NCBI RefSeq assembly: GCF_003050615.1
Contig: NZ_NWBU01000004.1
Location: 682,001-746,000 of the forward strand
Length of the DNA: 64,000 bases
Reading direction: 5' to 3'
Source: Sphingomonas oleivorans
Lineage (GTDB): Bacteria > Pseudomonadota > Alphaproteobacteria > Sphingomonadales > Sphingomonadaceae
Position numbers and translations under genes: made by a program
In this document: positions 1 to 9,008 of the stretch, piece after piece
How the letters are laid out: every line of letters starts with the position of its first letter
How positions within the stretch are numbered: the first letter of the stretch is position 1
The notes under the pieces: model-generated
The model's input: only the letters and a program-made list of their open reading frames with translations
What the model was told of the DNA's origin: nothing
Database searches by the model: none

Positions 1-377
1 TCCTCAACCGCAACGAAACCTACGTCACCCTCGGCCAACCCACCCCCCTCAAGCCCACCGGCCAGGGCCTGGAGCTGGTGCCCGTCACCCATCCCAATGA
101 TCTCGTCGCCGGCGAACCCGCCACCTTCGCCTTCCTGATCGACGGCAAGCCTGCTCCGAGCCTCAGCATCACCATCATCCCCGACGGCCGCCGCTATCGC
201 GACGACACTGCCGAACGCCGCTTCGTCACCGACGCCACTGGCCGGGTAACGATCGACTGGCCGGCGCCCGGCCTTTACTGGCTGAACGCCACCGCGACCG
301 ATGCCAGGGTCTCGCTCCCCGCCGCGAAGGAGCGGCGCCTCGGCTATACCACCACGCTCGAAGTGCTGGCGCCCTGA
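1..377 (+). CDS. DUF4198 domain protein, C-terminal part
   Basis: The gene starts before the window; about 124 codons are visible, in the frame beginning at base 3. The segment running from NETYVTLGQPTPLKPTGQGL through the VAGEPATFAFLIDGKPAP and GLYWLNATATD stretches resembles the C-terminal half of DUF4198 periplasmic proteins, which are beta-sandwich proteins often found next to metal-uptake genes. Two bases separate it from the next possible start, so it is probably the promoter-proximal part of an operon with the flavin transferase and flavoprotein that follow. Its substrate is unknown. A role in reductive iron uptake is inferred only from neighbours. Confidence 0.75.
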   Translation, partial: LNRNETYVTLGQPTPLKPTGQGLELVPVTHPNDLVAGEPATFAFLIDGKPAPSLSITIIPDGRRYRDDTAERRFVTDATGRVTIDWPAPGLYWLNATATDARVSLPAAKERRLGYTTTLEVLAP

Positions 378-403
378 CCTTGTCCACCTCCCCGCCCCGG
401 CCC

Positions 404-1414
404 ATGCCGGGGCACGAACCGCGCATCCTGCTCCCCGCCTCGCTCGACGCGGACGCCTTCTACCGGCGCGATCCCGCCGCCCGCCTCATTGCGCTTTCCG
501 GGCGCACCATGGGCACGACATGGTCCGCCCATCTCGTCGCCGGCACCATTCCCGCCGAGCGCCTCCAGGCCGCCATCCAGGCCGAGCTCGACCAGGTCGT
601 GGCCGAGATGAGCCATTGGGAGGCGGGATCCGACCTCAGCCGCTTCAATCGCGCGGCCCCGGGGAGCTGGCACAGCCTGCCCTCCGGCTTCTTCGCCGTT
701 CTCGATACCGCGCTCGAACAAGCGGGCGCCACTGGCGGCGCCTTCGATCCCACTATCGGCGCGCTGGTCGATCTGTGGGGGTTCGGCGCCAAGCCAGCCC
801 CGCTCGTGCCGCCCTCCGAAGCAGCAATCGCTGCTGCGCTTGCCCGCACGGGATGGAAGGGGATCGAGATCGATCGCCACGCCCGCCGCGCCCGCCAGCC
901 GGGCGGCGTAGCGCTCGATTTCTCCGGCATCGCCAAGGGCTATGGCGTCGATCGGGTCACCGGCTGCCTCCGGGCCCATGGCATTGCCGACTATCTGATC
1001 GAGGTGGGCGGCGAGCTCAGCGGCGCGGGTATCAAGACCGACGGGCAACCCTGGTGGGTCGATATAGAGGCGCCCCCCGGCGCCGGCCTCCCCGCGACAC
1101 GCGCCGCGCTCCACGGCCTGTCTATCGCCACCTCAGGCGACTATCGCCGCTTCTTCGATCATGACGGCCGCCGCTACGCCCACAGCCTCGATCCGCGCAG
1201 CGGCCGGCCGATCGGCAATGGCCTCGCCTCCGTCGCCGTCCTTCATGCCCAGTGCATGATCGCCGATGCGCTGGCGACCGCGCTGACAGTGCTCGGTCGC
1301 GAAGCTGGCCTCGCTCATGCTGCGCAGCATGGCATCGCCGCGCTGTTCGTCGAGCGCACCACCAGCGGCTTCAGCGAAAGCCTCTCCCCGGCGCTTGCGG
1401 CCATGGCGGACTGA
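404..1414 (+). CDS. apbE: FAD:protein FMN transferase (ApbE family)
   Basis: ApbE enzymes covalently attach FMN from FAD to Thr/Ser of periplasmic or membrane flavoproteins, using Mg2+. Visible family blocks in order are RTMGTTW near residue 36, EMSHWEAGSDLSRFN, FDPTIGALVDLWGFG, LDFSGIAKGYGVDRV, YLIEVGGELSGAG and the C-terminal SGDYRRFFDHDGRRYAHSLDP. At about 336 residues it has normal family length. No clear signal peptide is seen. ATG 404 is chosen; an in-frame TTG at 380, two bases after the previous stop, would add 8 residues and couple it to the upstream gene. Neither start has a good Shine-Dalgarno. The next gene begins two bases after its stop, consistent with one operon. Confidence 0.9.
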   Translation: MPGHEPRILLPASLDADAFYRRDPAARLIALSGRTMGTTWSAHLVAGTIPAERLQAAIQAELDQVVAEMSHWEAGSDLSRFNRAAPGSWHSLPSGFFAVLDTALEQAGATGGAFDPTIGALVDLWGFGAKPAPLVPPSEAAIAAALARTGWKGIEIDRHARRARQPGGVALDFSGIAKGYGVDRVTGCLRAHGIADYLIEVGGELSGAGIKTDGQPWWVDIEAPPGAGLPATRAALHGLSIATSGDYRRFFDHDGRRYAHSLDPRSGRPIGNGLASVAVLHAQCMIADALATALTVLGREAGLAHAAQHGIAALFVERTTSGFSESLSPALAAMAD

Positions 1415-1415
1415 G

Positions 1416-2774
1416 ATGGCCGATCCCCTCCGCATCGGCCTCGCCATCGTCGCCACATCATGCTGGCTCGCACTATGCGTTGCCGCCTTCCGCGCCCATT
1501 ACGCCCGCCGCCCGCGACCCTTCACCTTGTCGACGGACAGCATGCCCCTCCTGCTGGTCCATGCCAGCCAGACCGGCTTTGCCGAGCAGGTCGCCCAACG
1601 CACCGCTGTCACACTCGGCGACGCGGGCATCATGGTGCAGACGGTGTCGCTCGGCGAACTTGATCCAACGATGCTCACCTCGGTCGATCGCGCGCTTTTC
1701 ATCGTCAGCACCACGGGCGAGGGCGACGCGCCCGACAATGCGGCCTCCTTCCTCGCCACCGCCGCGCGGCCGACCTCGCTTGCCGGCCTGCGCTATGCGC
1801 TGCTCGCGCTGGGCGACCGCCGCTACCGCCATTATTGCGCCTTCGGCCATCGGCTCGACCATTGGCTGAGGGCCAATGGCGCTCGCGCCGAGGCGGACCT
1901 GATCGAGGTCGACAATGGCGATCCCGGCGCGCTGCGCCACTGGCAACAGGGCCTGCGGCTGTTCGGCGCCGACAGCGACATGCCCGACTGGGCGCCGCCC
2001 GCCTATCAGCGCTGGCGCCTCGCCGGACGCCGCCTGCTCAATTCTGGCAGCTTAGGCGGCGAGATCCATCACATCATCCTCGAGCCCGAGGACAGGCTCC
2101 CTGACTGGGCAGCGGGCGACATAGTCGAGCTCTACCCCGGTCCCGCCGCAGACGCCTTCGCAGTGGACGGCCCGGCGCTGCCGCATCGCGAATATTCGGT
2201 CGCCTCGATCCCGGCGGACGGACGGATCGAATTGGTCGTCCGCCGCATGAGGCACCCCGATGGCCGGCCGGGCCTCGGCTCGGGCTGGCTATGCGAGCAT
2301 GCCGCGCCCGGCACCGCGATTGCGCTCCGGATCAGGACCAATCGCGCCTTCCATGCACCCGAACCGTCCCGGCCGATGATCCTGATCGGCAACGGCAGCG
2401 GGATTGCCGGCCTGCGCGCGCATCTGAGCGCCCGGCCCGAGGCCAGCCGCAACTGGCTGCTCTTCGGAGAGCGCAGCGCGCTTCACGACCGGCTGTTCGC
2501 TGACGAACTCGACCGCTGGCGAGAGTCGGGCCGGCTCGCCCGGCTCGACCTCGCTTTCTCCCGCGACACGCCTGATCGTCCCTATGTCCAGCATCGGCTG
2601 CTCGATGCGGCGGATACGCTGCGCGACTGGGTGGAGCAGGGTGCCGCTCTCTATGTCTGCGGAAGCCAGGAGGGAATGGCTGCCGGGGTGAACGCCGCGC
2701 TCGCGACGATCCTCGGCGCCGATCGGCTGGAAGCGCTGGGAGAGGAGGGTCGTTACCGCCGCGACGTCTATTGA
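1416..2774 (+). CDS. Membrane-anchored flavodoxin/NADPH reductase (sulfite reductase flavoprotein-like)
   Basis: About 452 residues. One N-terminal membrane helix (IGLAIVATSCWLALCVAAF, residues 6-24) is followed by a flavodoxin-like FMN domain (VHASQTGFAEQVAQ, STTGEGDAPDN, YALLALGDRRYRHYC). Next comes a ferredoxin-reductase FAD domain with REYSVASIP, then an NAD(P) domain (MILIGNGSGIAGLRAHL, ALYVCGSQEGMAAGV) ending in YRRDVY. This is the diflavin reductase layout of CysJ and cytochrome P450 reductase. The ATG at 1416 follows the apbE stop at 1412-1414. The context (DUF4198, ApbE, convergent PiuC, TonB and siderophore receptor) suggests it supplies electrons to reduce siderophore-bound iron at the inner membrane. 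That role is inferred. Confidence 0.87.
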   Translation: MADPLRIGLAIVATSCWLALCVAAFRAHYARRPRPFTLSTDSMPLLLVHASQTGFAEQVAQRTAVTLGDAGIMVQTVSLGELDPTMLTSVDRALFIVSTTGEGDAPDNAASFLATAARPTSLAGLRYALLALGDRRYRHYCAFGHRLDHWLRANGARAEADLIEVDNGDPGALRHWQQGLRLFGADSDMPDWAPPAYQRWRLAGRRLLNSGSLGGEIHHIILEPEDRLPDWAAGDIVELYPGPAADAFAVDGPALPHREYSVASIPADGRIELVVRRMRHPDGRPGLGSGWLCEHAAPGTAIALRIRTNRAFHAPEPSRPMILIGNGSGIAGLRAHLSARPEASRNWLLFGERSALHDRLFADELDRWRESGRLARLDLAFSRDTPDRPYVQHRLLDAADTLRDWVEQGAALYVCGSQEGMAAGVNAALATILGADRLEALGEEGRYRRDVY

Positions 2775-2791
2775 ACCTGACCGCGCTCATC
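2773..2791. repeat. Short dispersed repeat copy 1
   Basis: The 19 bases CCTGACCGCGCTCATCCTG begin right at the stop codon of the flavoprotein gene, in the 46-bp gap before the convergent piuC. The same string with one change occurs at 48156-48174, also at a convergent gene junction. There it continues into a small hairpin that this copy lacks. It is probably a degenerate copy of a REP-like element. Confidence 0.35.
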
Positions 2792-2820
2792 CTGCCATGA
2801 ATATGTAAGCTGCAGCGAGC

Positions 2821-3507
2821 CTAGGCGTCCGCCCAGCGCCGCAGCAGATTATGATAGACGCCGGTCAGACGGATGATGGCGGCATCGCCCTGGCCGCGAT
2901 CCGCGGCGATCGTCTGAATCGCGCTGTCGAGATCGAACAGCGTCCGCCGCGCGCCATCGTCGCGCACCATCGACTGGATCCAGAAGAAGGAGGCGATCCT
3001 CGCCCCGCGCGTCACCGGCGTCACATGATGCAGGCTGGAGGCGGGATAGAGGATCATATCGCCCGCATCGAGCTTCACCGAATGCGTGCCCAGATGATCC
3101 TCGACGGTCAGCTCGCCGCCATCATATTCGTCCGGACCGGACAGGAAGAGCGTCGCCGAAAGATCGCTGCGGATACGGAAGTCGCTGCCCCGCCGGATGC
3201 GGATCGCATTGTCGACATGAGTGTCGAAACGGTCGCCGCCGGCATCATAGCGATTGAACAGCGGCGGATAGACTTTGAGCGGCAGGGCGGCCGCGATGAA
3301 CAATGGCGAACGCCCCAGCGTATCGAGCACATGGCCGCCCAGCGCCTGCGCCACGGGCGAATCCTCGGCAAGCTGCCGGTTGCGCTTGGCGAGCGCGGAT
3401 TGGTGGCCCGAAGTGGCATTGCCATCGATCCATTCGGCGCCGTCCAGCGCCCGGCGGAACTCCGCCACCGCCTCGGCCCCGAGCAGGCCGGGTATCGCGA
3501 TGATCAT
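2821..3507 (-). CDS. piuC: PKHD-type Fe(II)/2-oxoglutarate dioxygenase (PiuC/YbiX family)
   Basis: 228 residues, the normal length for PiuC/YbiX, a prolyl-4-hydroxylase-fold Fe(II)/2-oxoglutarate dioxygenase. The iron ligands are visible as the HxD in [11 protein letters not shown] (near residue 97) and the distal His in [23 protein letters not shown]. The following Arg would bind 2-oxoglutarate. The family is typically encoded beside catecholate siderophore receptors and is induced by iron starvation; its substrate is not settled. It starts 13 bp after the tonB stop and probably shares the Fur-boxed tonB transcript. The start MIIAIPGLL has only a weak Shine-Dalgarno. Confidence 0.9.
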   Translation of the reverse strand: MIIAIPGLLGAEAVAEFRRALDGAEWIDGNATSGHQSALAKRNRQLAEDSPVAQALGGHVLDTLGRSPLFIAAALPLKVYPPLFNRYDAGGDRFDTHVDNAIRIRRGSDFRIRSDLSATLFLSGPDEYDGGELTVEDHLGTHSVKLDAGDMILYPASSLHHVTPVTRGARIASFFWIQSMVRDDGARRTLFDLDSAIQTIAADRGQGDAAIIRLTGVYHNLLRRWADA

Positions 3508-3520
3508 CGAAAAGCTGCCC

Positions 3521-4312
3521 TCAACCGCGCAACTGGAAGGGAATGGGCACGAAGCCGACCGCCTCGACCGCCCGTCCCGCCTGCATCCCCGGCCGGAACT
3601 TCCATTTGCGCACCGTCTCCAGCGCCGCCTTGTCGAGCCGCTCGAAGCCGCTCGATCGGGCTATGCTGATCTCCTTCACCCGGCCCTCGGGGGTGATGAC
3701 GACGCGGAGCCGCACCGTGCCCTCCTCGCGCCGCCTGCGCGATTCGATCGGATAACGGGGGGCGTCATTGCCGAGATTGGCCGCGCTCGCATCGGGCGGC
3801 GCGATCGGTGCGGCCGGCCCGGCCATGACGGCCGGTTCGGCAGGCGCCGCAATCGTGACCGGCGCGGGCGGCGGCAGGATCGGCATGGGCGCGTTCGCTA
3901 GAGGCGGCGGCGCGGGCGAAACCGTCCGGACGAGAGGCGCGGGAGTAACGATCCGGGGCTCGATAGTCTTTTCCGGCTTCGCAGGCGCTTCTTGCGGAAT
4001 GGCGGGCGGCGGTGGCGGGGCCTTCGCCACCGGCAGCGGGATCAGCTCGACAATCGTCGGAGCCGTCTCCCTGGGCTTGCCGATCTCGACCATGTCCAGC
4101 TTCACCAGCGCCGCGAGCAACGTTCCATGAAGCAGGATGATCGCCGCGATCACCGGCCAGTTGGGGCGCGAACGCACGCCGAAGCCGGAAAGCGATGGAA
4201 CGGCAGCGGATGGAGAGATTGGCTCGGCTCTGGTGAAGCTGCGCGGACCGGCTGGCTGCTGCGGCCGGGCGGGAAAAATGCTGTCCGAGCGTCGGCGATA
4301 GGTCGCGTGCAT
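3521..4312 (-). CDS. tonB: Energy transducer TonB
   Basis: 263 residues. A single membrane helix at about residues 53-70 ([18 protein letters not shown]) is followed by a long Pro/Ala/Glu-rich periplasmic linker (for example [20 protein letters not shown]). The C-terminal TonB domain contains [40 protein letters not shown] and PIPFQL. TonB carries proton-motive-force energy from ExbBD to outer-membrane receptors. ExbBD is not in the window. The gene lies downstream of a siderophore receptor and upstream of piuC on the same strand. It has its own Fur-like palindrome about 76 bp upstream, so it is probably iron-regulated and dedicated to this locus. Confidence 0.87.
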   Translation of the reverse strand: MHATYRRRSDSIFPARPQQPAGPRSFTRAEPISPSAAVPSLSGFGVRSRPNWPVIAAIILLHGTLLAALVKLDMVEIGKPRETAPTIVELIPLPVAKAPPPPPAIPQEAPAKPEKTIEPRIVTPAPLVRTVSPAPPPLANAPMPILPPPAPVTIAAPAEPAVMAGPAAPIAPPDASAANLGNDAPRYPIESRRRREEGTVRLRVVITPEGRVKEISIARSSGFERLDKAALETVRKWKFRPGMQAGRAVEAVGFVPIPFQLRG

Positions 4313-4387
4313 GCCGATCCCACTGTTCGCGGCAAACCCGGCCGAGTCGTCGCCCGCGTGCCACTGGGGTGACTAACGCGAATACTA

Positions 4388-4404
4388 TTGAGAAGCAATC
4401 TCAA
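4388..4404. promoter_or_regulatory. Fur-box-like palindrome upstream of tonB
   Basis: The sequence TTGAGAAGCAATCTCAA has perfect 6-bp arms (TTGAGA/TCTCAA) around 5 bp. It lies in the 168-bp gap between the tonB start (4312) and the receptor stop (4481). It resembles the TGAGAA-type arms of Fur sites, and a related palindrome precedes the receptor gene at 6956. Assignment to Fur rather than another iron regulator is inference. Confidence 0.55.
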
Positions 4405-4480
4405 ATCCTGACCAGCCGGGTAGCAGATCGATGCCGGGCATCCGCGTCGGGAGGCCTCCCCCACGACGCGGCCCCTGACA

Positions 4481-6880
4481 TCAGAAAGTGTAAGCGAGGC
4501 TCAGCACGGCCGAGCGCGCCTCACCGGGTGTCGCCCAGCCGCCGCTCACCACGCCCGTCGCCGCGGTCACATTGTGGCGGATGTTGGTGAAATATTTCTC
4601 GTCGGTGAAATTCTGGACGTTGAGCTGCGCGGTCAGCCGGTCGGTCACCGGATAGGAAAGGAAAGCGCGATGGACGAGATAATCGTCCGACCTGAGCTGC
4701 GTGCCGAACAACAGGCTGCGATTGTTGAACGCGAAGCTGCCCTGATAGGTGAGGCCATAGCCGAGCTGCAGGCCGAAGGGCAGCGTGTAGGTGGTGAATA
4801 GGCTGCCCGAATGTTTGGGCACCTGCGTCAGCTCGTCGCCGCGCGCCGGATCGGGCAATGCCGCGCTATTGCCGCAGGCCGTGCCCGGATTGGCAAGGCA
4901 ATAGTCGGAAACGCTCTGCCGGATCTTGCTGTCCAGATAGGTGTAGTTGGCGAAGATCGTCCAATCCGGCGTGATGTTGCCGCTGGCGCCGAGCGCGATG
5001 CCGTCGACGCGCGAGCGGCCGTCCGGCACGGGCAGCGTCGTCACGACCGGATCGTTGGTCGCGACCCGGAAGTTGCGCCGGTCATTGCGGAACAGCGCGG
5101 CGGTGAGCTGGAGGCGGCGATCGAGCAGGTCCGCCTTGACGCCGATCTCATAATTATAGGTCTTCTCTGCCCCCGCATCGCAAGGATCTACCGGGCCGCC
5201 CGTGCCTCCTGTGAGCGCACCGCAGCCGAGGCGCACGGTCGTCGAGGTCGGTACGCGCGAATTGCCATAAGCGGCGTAGAGGCTCACCGTTTCGACCGGC
5301 TTGAAGTTCAGGCCGACGCGATAGGAGAAGAGATTGTCCGTGCTGCGCTGCTCCAGACCGCGCGTATAGGCGCCGAGCGTCGCGGGCGCGGTCGAATAGG
5401 TGTCGGGCCGGAAGACGGCCTTAACATGCTCGTAGCGCAGGCCGAAATTGAGCTCGAGCTGCTCGACGATCTTGCTGGTGTCGAACAGATAGATGGCGGC
5501 ATTTTCGGATGTGCCGACCGAGCGGCCGGAGCGGATGAAATTGACCGGGCCGGTGTAGGTGGTGACGGGATTGGCGATGCTGATCGGCGTCTCGGCCAGG
5601 GTCGTGCCATCGGCATTGCGCAGCAAATTGCCCTGCACCAGCCTATAATCCTCGCTGGTGAGTGATCCACCCAGCACGACCGTGTGCTCCATGCCGCCCC
5701 AGTCGGCCACCGCCTTGAGGTCCGTCTGAGTGTAGAGAAGCTGATTTTCCTGGTTGCGCACCAGTCCGCGCGGGCCGCTCGGGCTATAGAAACCGGGCGT
5801 GGCGCAGGCGGCACCCACCGGCGTCACGCCGTTGGCGAGGCAATAGCTTCCTTGCGGCGCACTGGTGACCGACTCCTGGTCCACGCGCTGCCAGCGCGTC
5901 AGGTTGCGGATCGAGACGGCATCGCTGAATTCATGGACGAAGCGCAGGGTGAGCTGGTCGAGCCTGATGTCCTGCTTGTCGAGATTCTCGATCCCGAAAT
6001 AGTCGGAACGGTCGACGCCCGGCAGGATCCCGTCGCTCAACCCAGTCTTGAAATAGGGCACGCCATAGACGGGGACGTTGTCGTCCTCCTGATGGAGATA
6101 TTGGAAGGTGAGGCTGGTGGGGCCGTCTATGCCGATCGTCGCCGAAGGGGCCACGCCCCAGCGCTTATATTTCTCCACGTCGCGGCCGGGAAAATCGTTC
6201 CTGTGCACGACGCCGTTCAGGCGCAGCGCGACCAGATCGGTGAGGCGGACATTGCTGTCGACCGTGGCGCGATAATAATCATCGGTGCCGATGCCGGCCT
6301 GGACGATGGTGAGATCATCGGGCTGCGGCGTCTTGCTGACGAGGTTGATCGTGCCGCCGACCGAGCCCGATCCGTTGAAGACGCTGTTCGCGCCATTATA
6401 GACCTCGATCTGCTGGAGGTTGAACGTCTCGGTGCGGCTATATTGCGCGCTGTCGCGAACGCCGTCCTGGGTGATGTCGTTATTGGCAGAATAGCCGCGC
6501 AGGTTGATGCTGTCGCCATAGCCGCCGCCGCCTTCGCCCGCGCCGAAGGTGATGCCCGGAATCGTCGAGAGCGCGTCGCGCAGCGTGAGCAGATTCTGCT
6601 TCTTGAGCGTCTGATTGCTGATGACCGTGATCGTCTGCGGCGTATCGAGCAGCGCGGCGGTGGCCTTGAGGCTTTCCACCCGTTCGACCTTGATCTCGTC
6701 GGCGATCGCCGTGTCGGTGACGGTGACGCCCTGAAGCTCGGCGCCCTCGCCTTCCGGCGGCGTGGCCTGCGCCATGGCCGGCGCGGCGCAGGCCGCAGAC
6801 GCGATCATGCCGACGCAGGATAGCGCGATGAAGCGCATCGAGCCCGCCGCCGAAGCCTGCTTGTGCAGAAGATCCTTCAT
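4481..6880 (-). CDS. TonB-dependent siderophore receptor (catecholate/Fiu type)
   Basis: About 799 residues. ATG 6880 is chosen because GAGGGGAAT lies directly upstream and a signal peptide follows (MKDLLHKQ ... CAAPAMAQA). Next come a TonB-box-like segment (GVTVTDTAIADEIKVERVES), a plug domain (TPQTITVISNQTLKKQNL, GGGYGDSINLRGYSANNDITQDGVRDSAQYSR) and a 22-strand barrel ending in AVLSLAYTF with terminal Phe. The plug matches the siderophore-receptor subfamily that includes Fiu and FhuA. The neighbouring piuC favours a catecholate substrate. Transcription probably starts near the Fur-like palindrome at 6956-6970. A longer in-frame start at 6949 lies inside that region and is unlikely. Confidence 0.92.
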   Translation of the reverse strand: MKDLLHKQASAAGSMRFIALSCVGMIASAACAAPAMAQATPPEGEGAELQGVTVTDTAIADEIKVERVESLKATAALLDTPQTITVISNQTLKKQNLLTLRDALSTIPGITFGAGEGGGGYGDSINLRGYSANNDITQDGVRDSAQYSRTETFNLQQIEVYNGANSVFNGSGSVGGTINLVSKTPQPDDLTIVQAGIGTDDYYRATVDSNVRLTDLVALRLNGVVHRNDFPGRDVEKYKRWGVAPSATIGIDGPTSLTFQYLHQEDDNVPVYGVPYFKTGLSDGILPGVDRSDYFGIENLDKQDIRLDQLTLRFVHEFSDAVSIRNLTRWQRVDQESVTSAPQGSYCLANGVTPVGAACATPGFYSPSGPRGLVRNQENQLLYTQTDLKAVADWGGMEHTVVLGGSLTSEDYRLVQGNLLRNADGTTLAETPISIANPVTTYTGPVNFIRSGRSVGTSENAAIYLFDTSKIVEQLELNFGLRYEHVKAVFRPDTYSTAPATLGAYTRGLEQRSTDNLFSYRVGLNFKPVETVSLYAAYGNSRVPTSTTVRLGCGALTGGTGGPVDPCDAGAEKTYNYEIGVKADLLDRRLQLTAALFRNDRRNFRVATNDPVVTTLPVPDGRSRVDGIALGASGNITPDWTIFANYTYLDSKIRQSVSDYCLANPGTACGNSAALPDPARGDELTQVPKHSGSLFTTYTLPFGLQLGYGLTYQGSFAFNNRSLLFGTQLRSDDYLVHRAFLSYPVTDRLTAQLNVQNFTDEKYFTNIRHNVTAATGVVSGGWATPGEARSAVLSLAYTF

Positions 6881-6951
6881 ATTCCCCTCATCATCGTGCC
6901 GCCCTGCCGGCAATGAGGGTTTGCTAATGAGAGTCGTTCGCGAGGTCAAAT

Positions 6952-7218
6952 TTATTGAGAAAGATTCTCACTATCATCGGTAAAATTCGCGGGACCCTTC
7001 TGCCGGCAGCCTTGCTGCAGCCGCCGGAACAGCCAGACGCGGATGGCGCTGGCCAAATTGGGAGGTTGCGCCTCGGTCACGCGCGCGGCGTCGATCCGCG
7101 CGACCAGCGCGTTCAGCGGCAGGGCCTCTTCGGCCGCTGCCGCTGCGAGCGCGGTCCAGAAAATGGGTTCCAGGCTGATCGAGGTGGCATGGCCGGCAAT
7201 CATCACCGACCGTTTCAC
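6952..7218 (-). CDS. Ribbon-helix-helix domain protein (RHH_4-like)
   Basis: A short protein of about 88 residues from the GTG at 7218 (VKRSVMIAGHATSISLEPIF...). The core, ATSISLEPIFWTALAAAAAE, then LNALVARIDAARV and NLASAIRVWLFRRL, fits the ribbon-helix-helix domain widespread in Alphaproteobacteria, with the ISLE strand followed by two helices. ATG 7203 is an alternative start. It sits between phaB and the siderophore receptor on the same strand. Its last codons (DDSENLSQ) overlap the Fur-like box of the receptor. It may be a DNA-binding regulator, but its targets are unknown. Confidence 0.6.
   Translation of the reverse strand: MKRSVMIAGHATSISLEPIFWTALAAAAAEEALPLNALVARIDAARVTEAQPPNLASAIRVWLFRRLQQGCRQKGPANFTDDSENLSQ
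6956..6970. promoter_or_regulatory. Fur-box-like palindrome upstream of the siderophore receptor
   Basis: TGAGAAAGATTCTCA is a perfect 6-3-6 inverted repeat in AT-rich DNA, 76-90 bp upstream of the receptor ATG at 6880. It matches the classic Fur half-site logic (TGAGAA/TTCTCA). A weaker similar string (AATGAGAGTCGTTCGC) lies near 6925-6940 and may be a second site. The box overlaps the 3' end of the ribbon-helix-helix gene. Confidence 0.62.
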
Positions 7219-7253
7219 CGGACCGCTACCAGCGGCAGCCGAGCGCCGCGCGC

Positions 7254-7976
7254 TCAATACATATGCTGGCCGCCGTTGATCGACAGGGTCGATCCGGTGA
7301 TGAAGCCAGCATCCTCGCTGCATAGAAAGGCCACGCCGCGCGCAATTTCATGCGCATGGCCGAGCCGGCCGACCGGGATCTTGGAGACGATCTTCGCAAG
7401 CACATCCTGCGGCACGGCGGCGACCATGTCTGTATCGATATAGCCCGGCGCAATGGCGTTCACGGTCACGCCGAACTTGGCGCCTTCCTGCGCCAGCGCC
7501 TTGGTGAAGCCATGGATGCCCGATTTGGCCGCGGCATAATTGACTTGGCCATATTGGCCGGCCTGGCCGTTGACCGAGCCGATGTTGATGATCCGGCCCC
7601 AGCCGCGCTCGCGCATCCCCGCGAAAGTCGCCTTGGCCATGTTGAAGCAGCCGCCGAGATTGACGTCGATCACCTCTTTCCACGCCTGATAGCTCATCTT
7701 GAGCAGCGTGCCGTCGCGCGTGATGCCGGCATTGTTGATCAATATGTCGACCGAGCCGAGCTCCTGCGCCACCTGGGCGACGCCCTCGGCACAGGCATCA
7801 TGATCGGCTACGTCCCATTTATAGGAAGCAATGCCCGTCCGCTCGGTGAAGGCAGCGGCCTTGTCGACATTGCCCGTATAGGTGGCCGCAACCGTCACGC
7901 CCGCATCCTTGAGCGCTAGGCTGATCGCCTCACCAATGCCGCGGGTGCCTCCAGTTACGATCGCGACTCGTGCCAT
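7254..7976 (-). CDS. phaB: Acetoacetyl-CoA reductase PhaB
   Basis: 240 residues, a short-chain dehydrogenase. The Rossmann motif VTGGTRGIGEAI is at residues 7-18, NNAGITRDGTLLKM in the middle, and the catalytic Ser/Tyr/Lys fall in GSVNGQAGQYGQVNYAAAKSG. PhaB reduces acetoacetyl-CoA with NADPH to (R)-3-hydroxybutyryl-CoA for polyhydroxybutyrate synthesis. RDGTLLKM and the C-terminal INGGQHMY are typical of PhaB rather than FabG. The Shine-Dalgarno GAGAGGATC precedes ATG 7976. PhaA and PhaC are not in the window. Confidence 0.93.
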   Translation of the reverse strand: MARVAIVTGGTRGIGEAISLALKDAGVTVAATYTGNVDKAAAFTERTGIASYKWDVADHDACAEGVAQVAQELGSVDILINNAGITRDGTLLKMSYQAWKEVIDVNLGGCFNMAKATFAGMRERGWGRIINIGSVNGQAGQYGQVNYAAAKSGIHGFTKALAQEGAKFGVTVNAIAPGYIDTDMVAAVPQDVLAKIVSKIPVGRLGHAHEIARGVAFLCSEDAGFITGSTLSINGGQHMY

Positions 7977-8003
7977 TGTCGATGATCCTCTCTTGATTGG
8001 ACG

Positions 8004-9008
8004 TCAGGGCAAGTCGAGCCAGCCCCGCATCTCCTGTTTCATAAGCTTTTCCAGGAGATCGATACCGGCTTTTCCTGCATTCAGGCAAGGTAGATAGGCA
8101 AAAGATCGTCCACCTTTGGACTGGAATATTTCCCTCCCGCGAATTGCCAGCTCCTCGAGCGTCTCGAGACAATCGGCAGAAAAGCCCGGAGCGAAGATCG
8201 CAAGCTTGCGCACACCCTTGCCGGCCAGCGCCGCCAGCGTCGCGTCGGTCGCCGGCTCGAGCCATTTGGCCGGCCCGAAACGCGACTGGAAGGAGACGAT
8301 CAGCTCGCGGCCCAGCGCCTCGCTTAGCAAGCGCGCCGTCGCCTGGCATTGACAATGATAGGGATCGCCCAGATCCAGCGTCCGCTGCGGCATGCCGTGG
8401 AAGCTCGCGACAATCGCCTCCGGCTCGAAATTGAGCGCGGCCAGCTCCTCCTCCACGCGCGTCTTCAGCGCGGCGATATAGGCCGGATGGTCATAATAAG
8501 GCGGCAGCGTCCGGATCGCCGGCTGCCAGCGCATCCGCGCGAGCGCGGCGAAGGCCGCGTCGTTCGCCGTCGCCGTCGTCGCCGCGCTATATTGCGGATA
8601 GAGCGGCGCCAGCAGGATCCGGTCGCAGCCCGCATCCTTCAGCGCCGCGACCCGCTCCGCAATGGCGGGCCTGCCATAGCGCATCGCATGATCGACGATC
8701 ACGCTTTCCCCCAGCCGCTCGGCCAGCGCCGCCGCCTGCGCCCGCGTGATCGCGGCGAGCGGCGATCCATCCTCGCGCCACACCTGCTGATAGGCATGCG
8801 CCGATTTCCGCGGCCGCGTGGTCAGCACGATACCGCGCAGGATCGGCTGCCACAGGATGGGCGGAATCTCCACGACGCGCCGATCCGACAGGAATTCGCC
8901 CAGATAGCGGCGCACCGCGCGCGGCTCGGGCGCATCGGGGGTGCCGAGATTGACGAGCAGCAGCCCGATCCTGCCCGTCGCCACAGGCGGATGATCGGCC
9001 GGCCTCAT
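8004..9008 (-). CDS. hemH: Ferrochelatase HemH
   Basis: 334 residues. It inserts Fe2+ into protoporphyrin IX (or coproporphyrin), the last step of heme synthesis. Visible features are [13 protein letters not shown] at the N terminus, [14 protein letters not shown], the catalytic His in [16 protein letters not shown] near residue 200, and the Glu cluster in [13 protein letters not shown] near 280. The ATG overlaps the stop of the upstream molybdopterin-binding oxidoreductase by 4 bp (ATGA), so the two are translationally coupled. It lies downstream of that gene on the minus strand. Confidence 0.96.
   Translation of the reverse strand: MRPADHPPVATGRIGLLLVNLGTPDAPEPRAVRRYLGEFLSDRRVVEIPPILWQPILRGIVLTTRPRKSAHAYQQVWREDGSPLAAITRAQAAALAERLGESVIVDHAMRYGRPAIAERVAALKDAGCDRILLAPLYPQYSAATTATANDAAFAALARMRWQPAIRTLPPYYDHPAYIAALKTRVEEELAALNFEPEAIVASFHGMPQRTLDLGDPYHCQCQATARLLSEALGRELIVSFQSRFGPAKWLEPATDATLAALAGKGVRKLAIFAPGFSADCLETLEELAIRGREIFQSKGGRSFAYLPCLNAGKAGIDLLEKLMKQEMRGWLDLP

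Noticed and set aside
5684-6823. A 379-codon plus-strand frame
   Set aside because: It mirrors the siderophore receptor gene and contains no recognisable domain.
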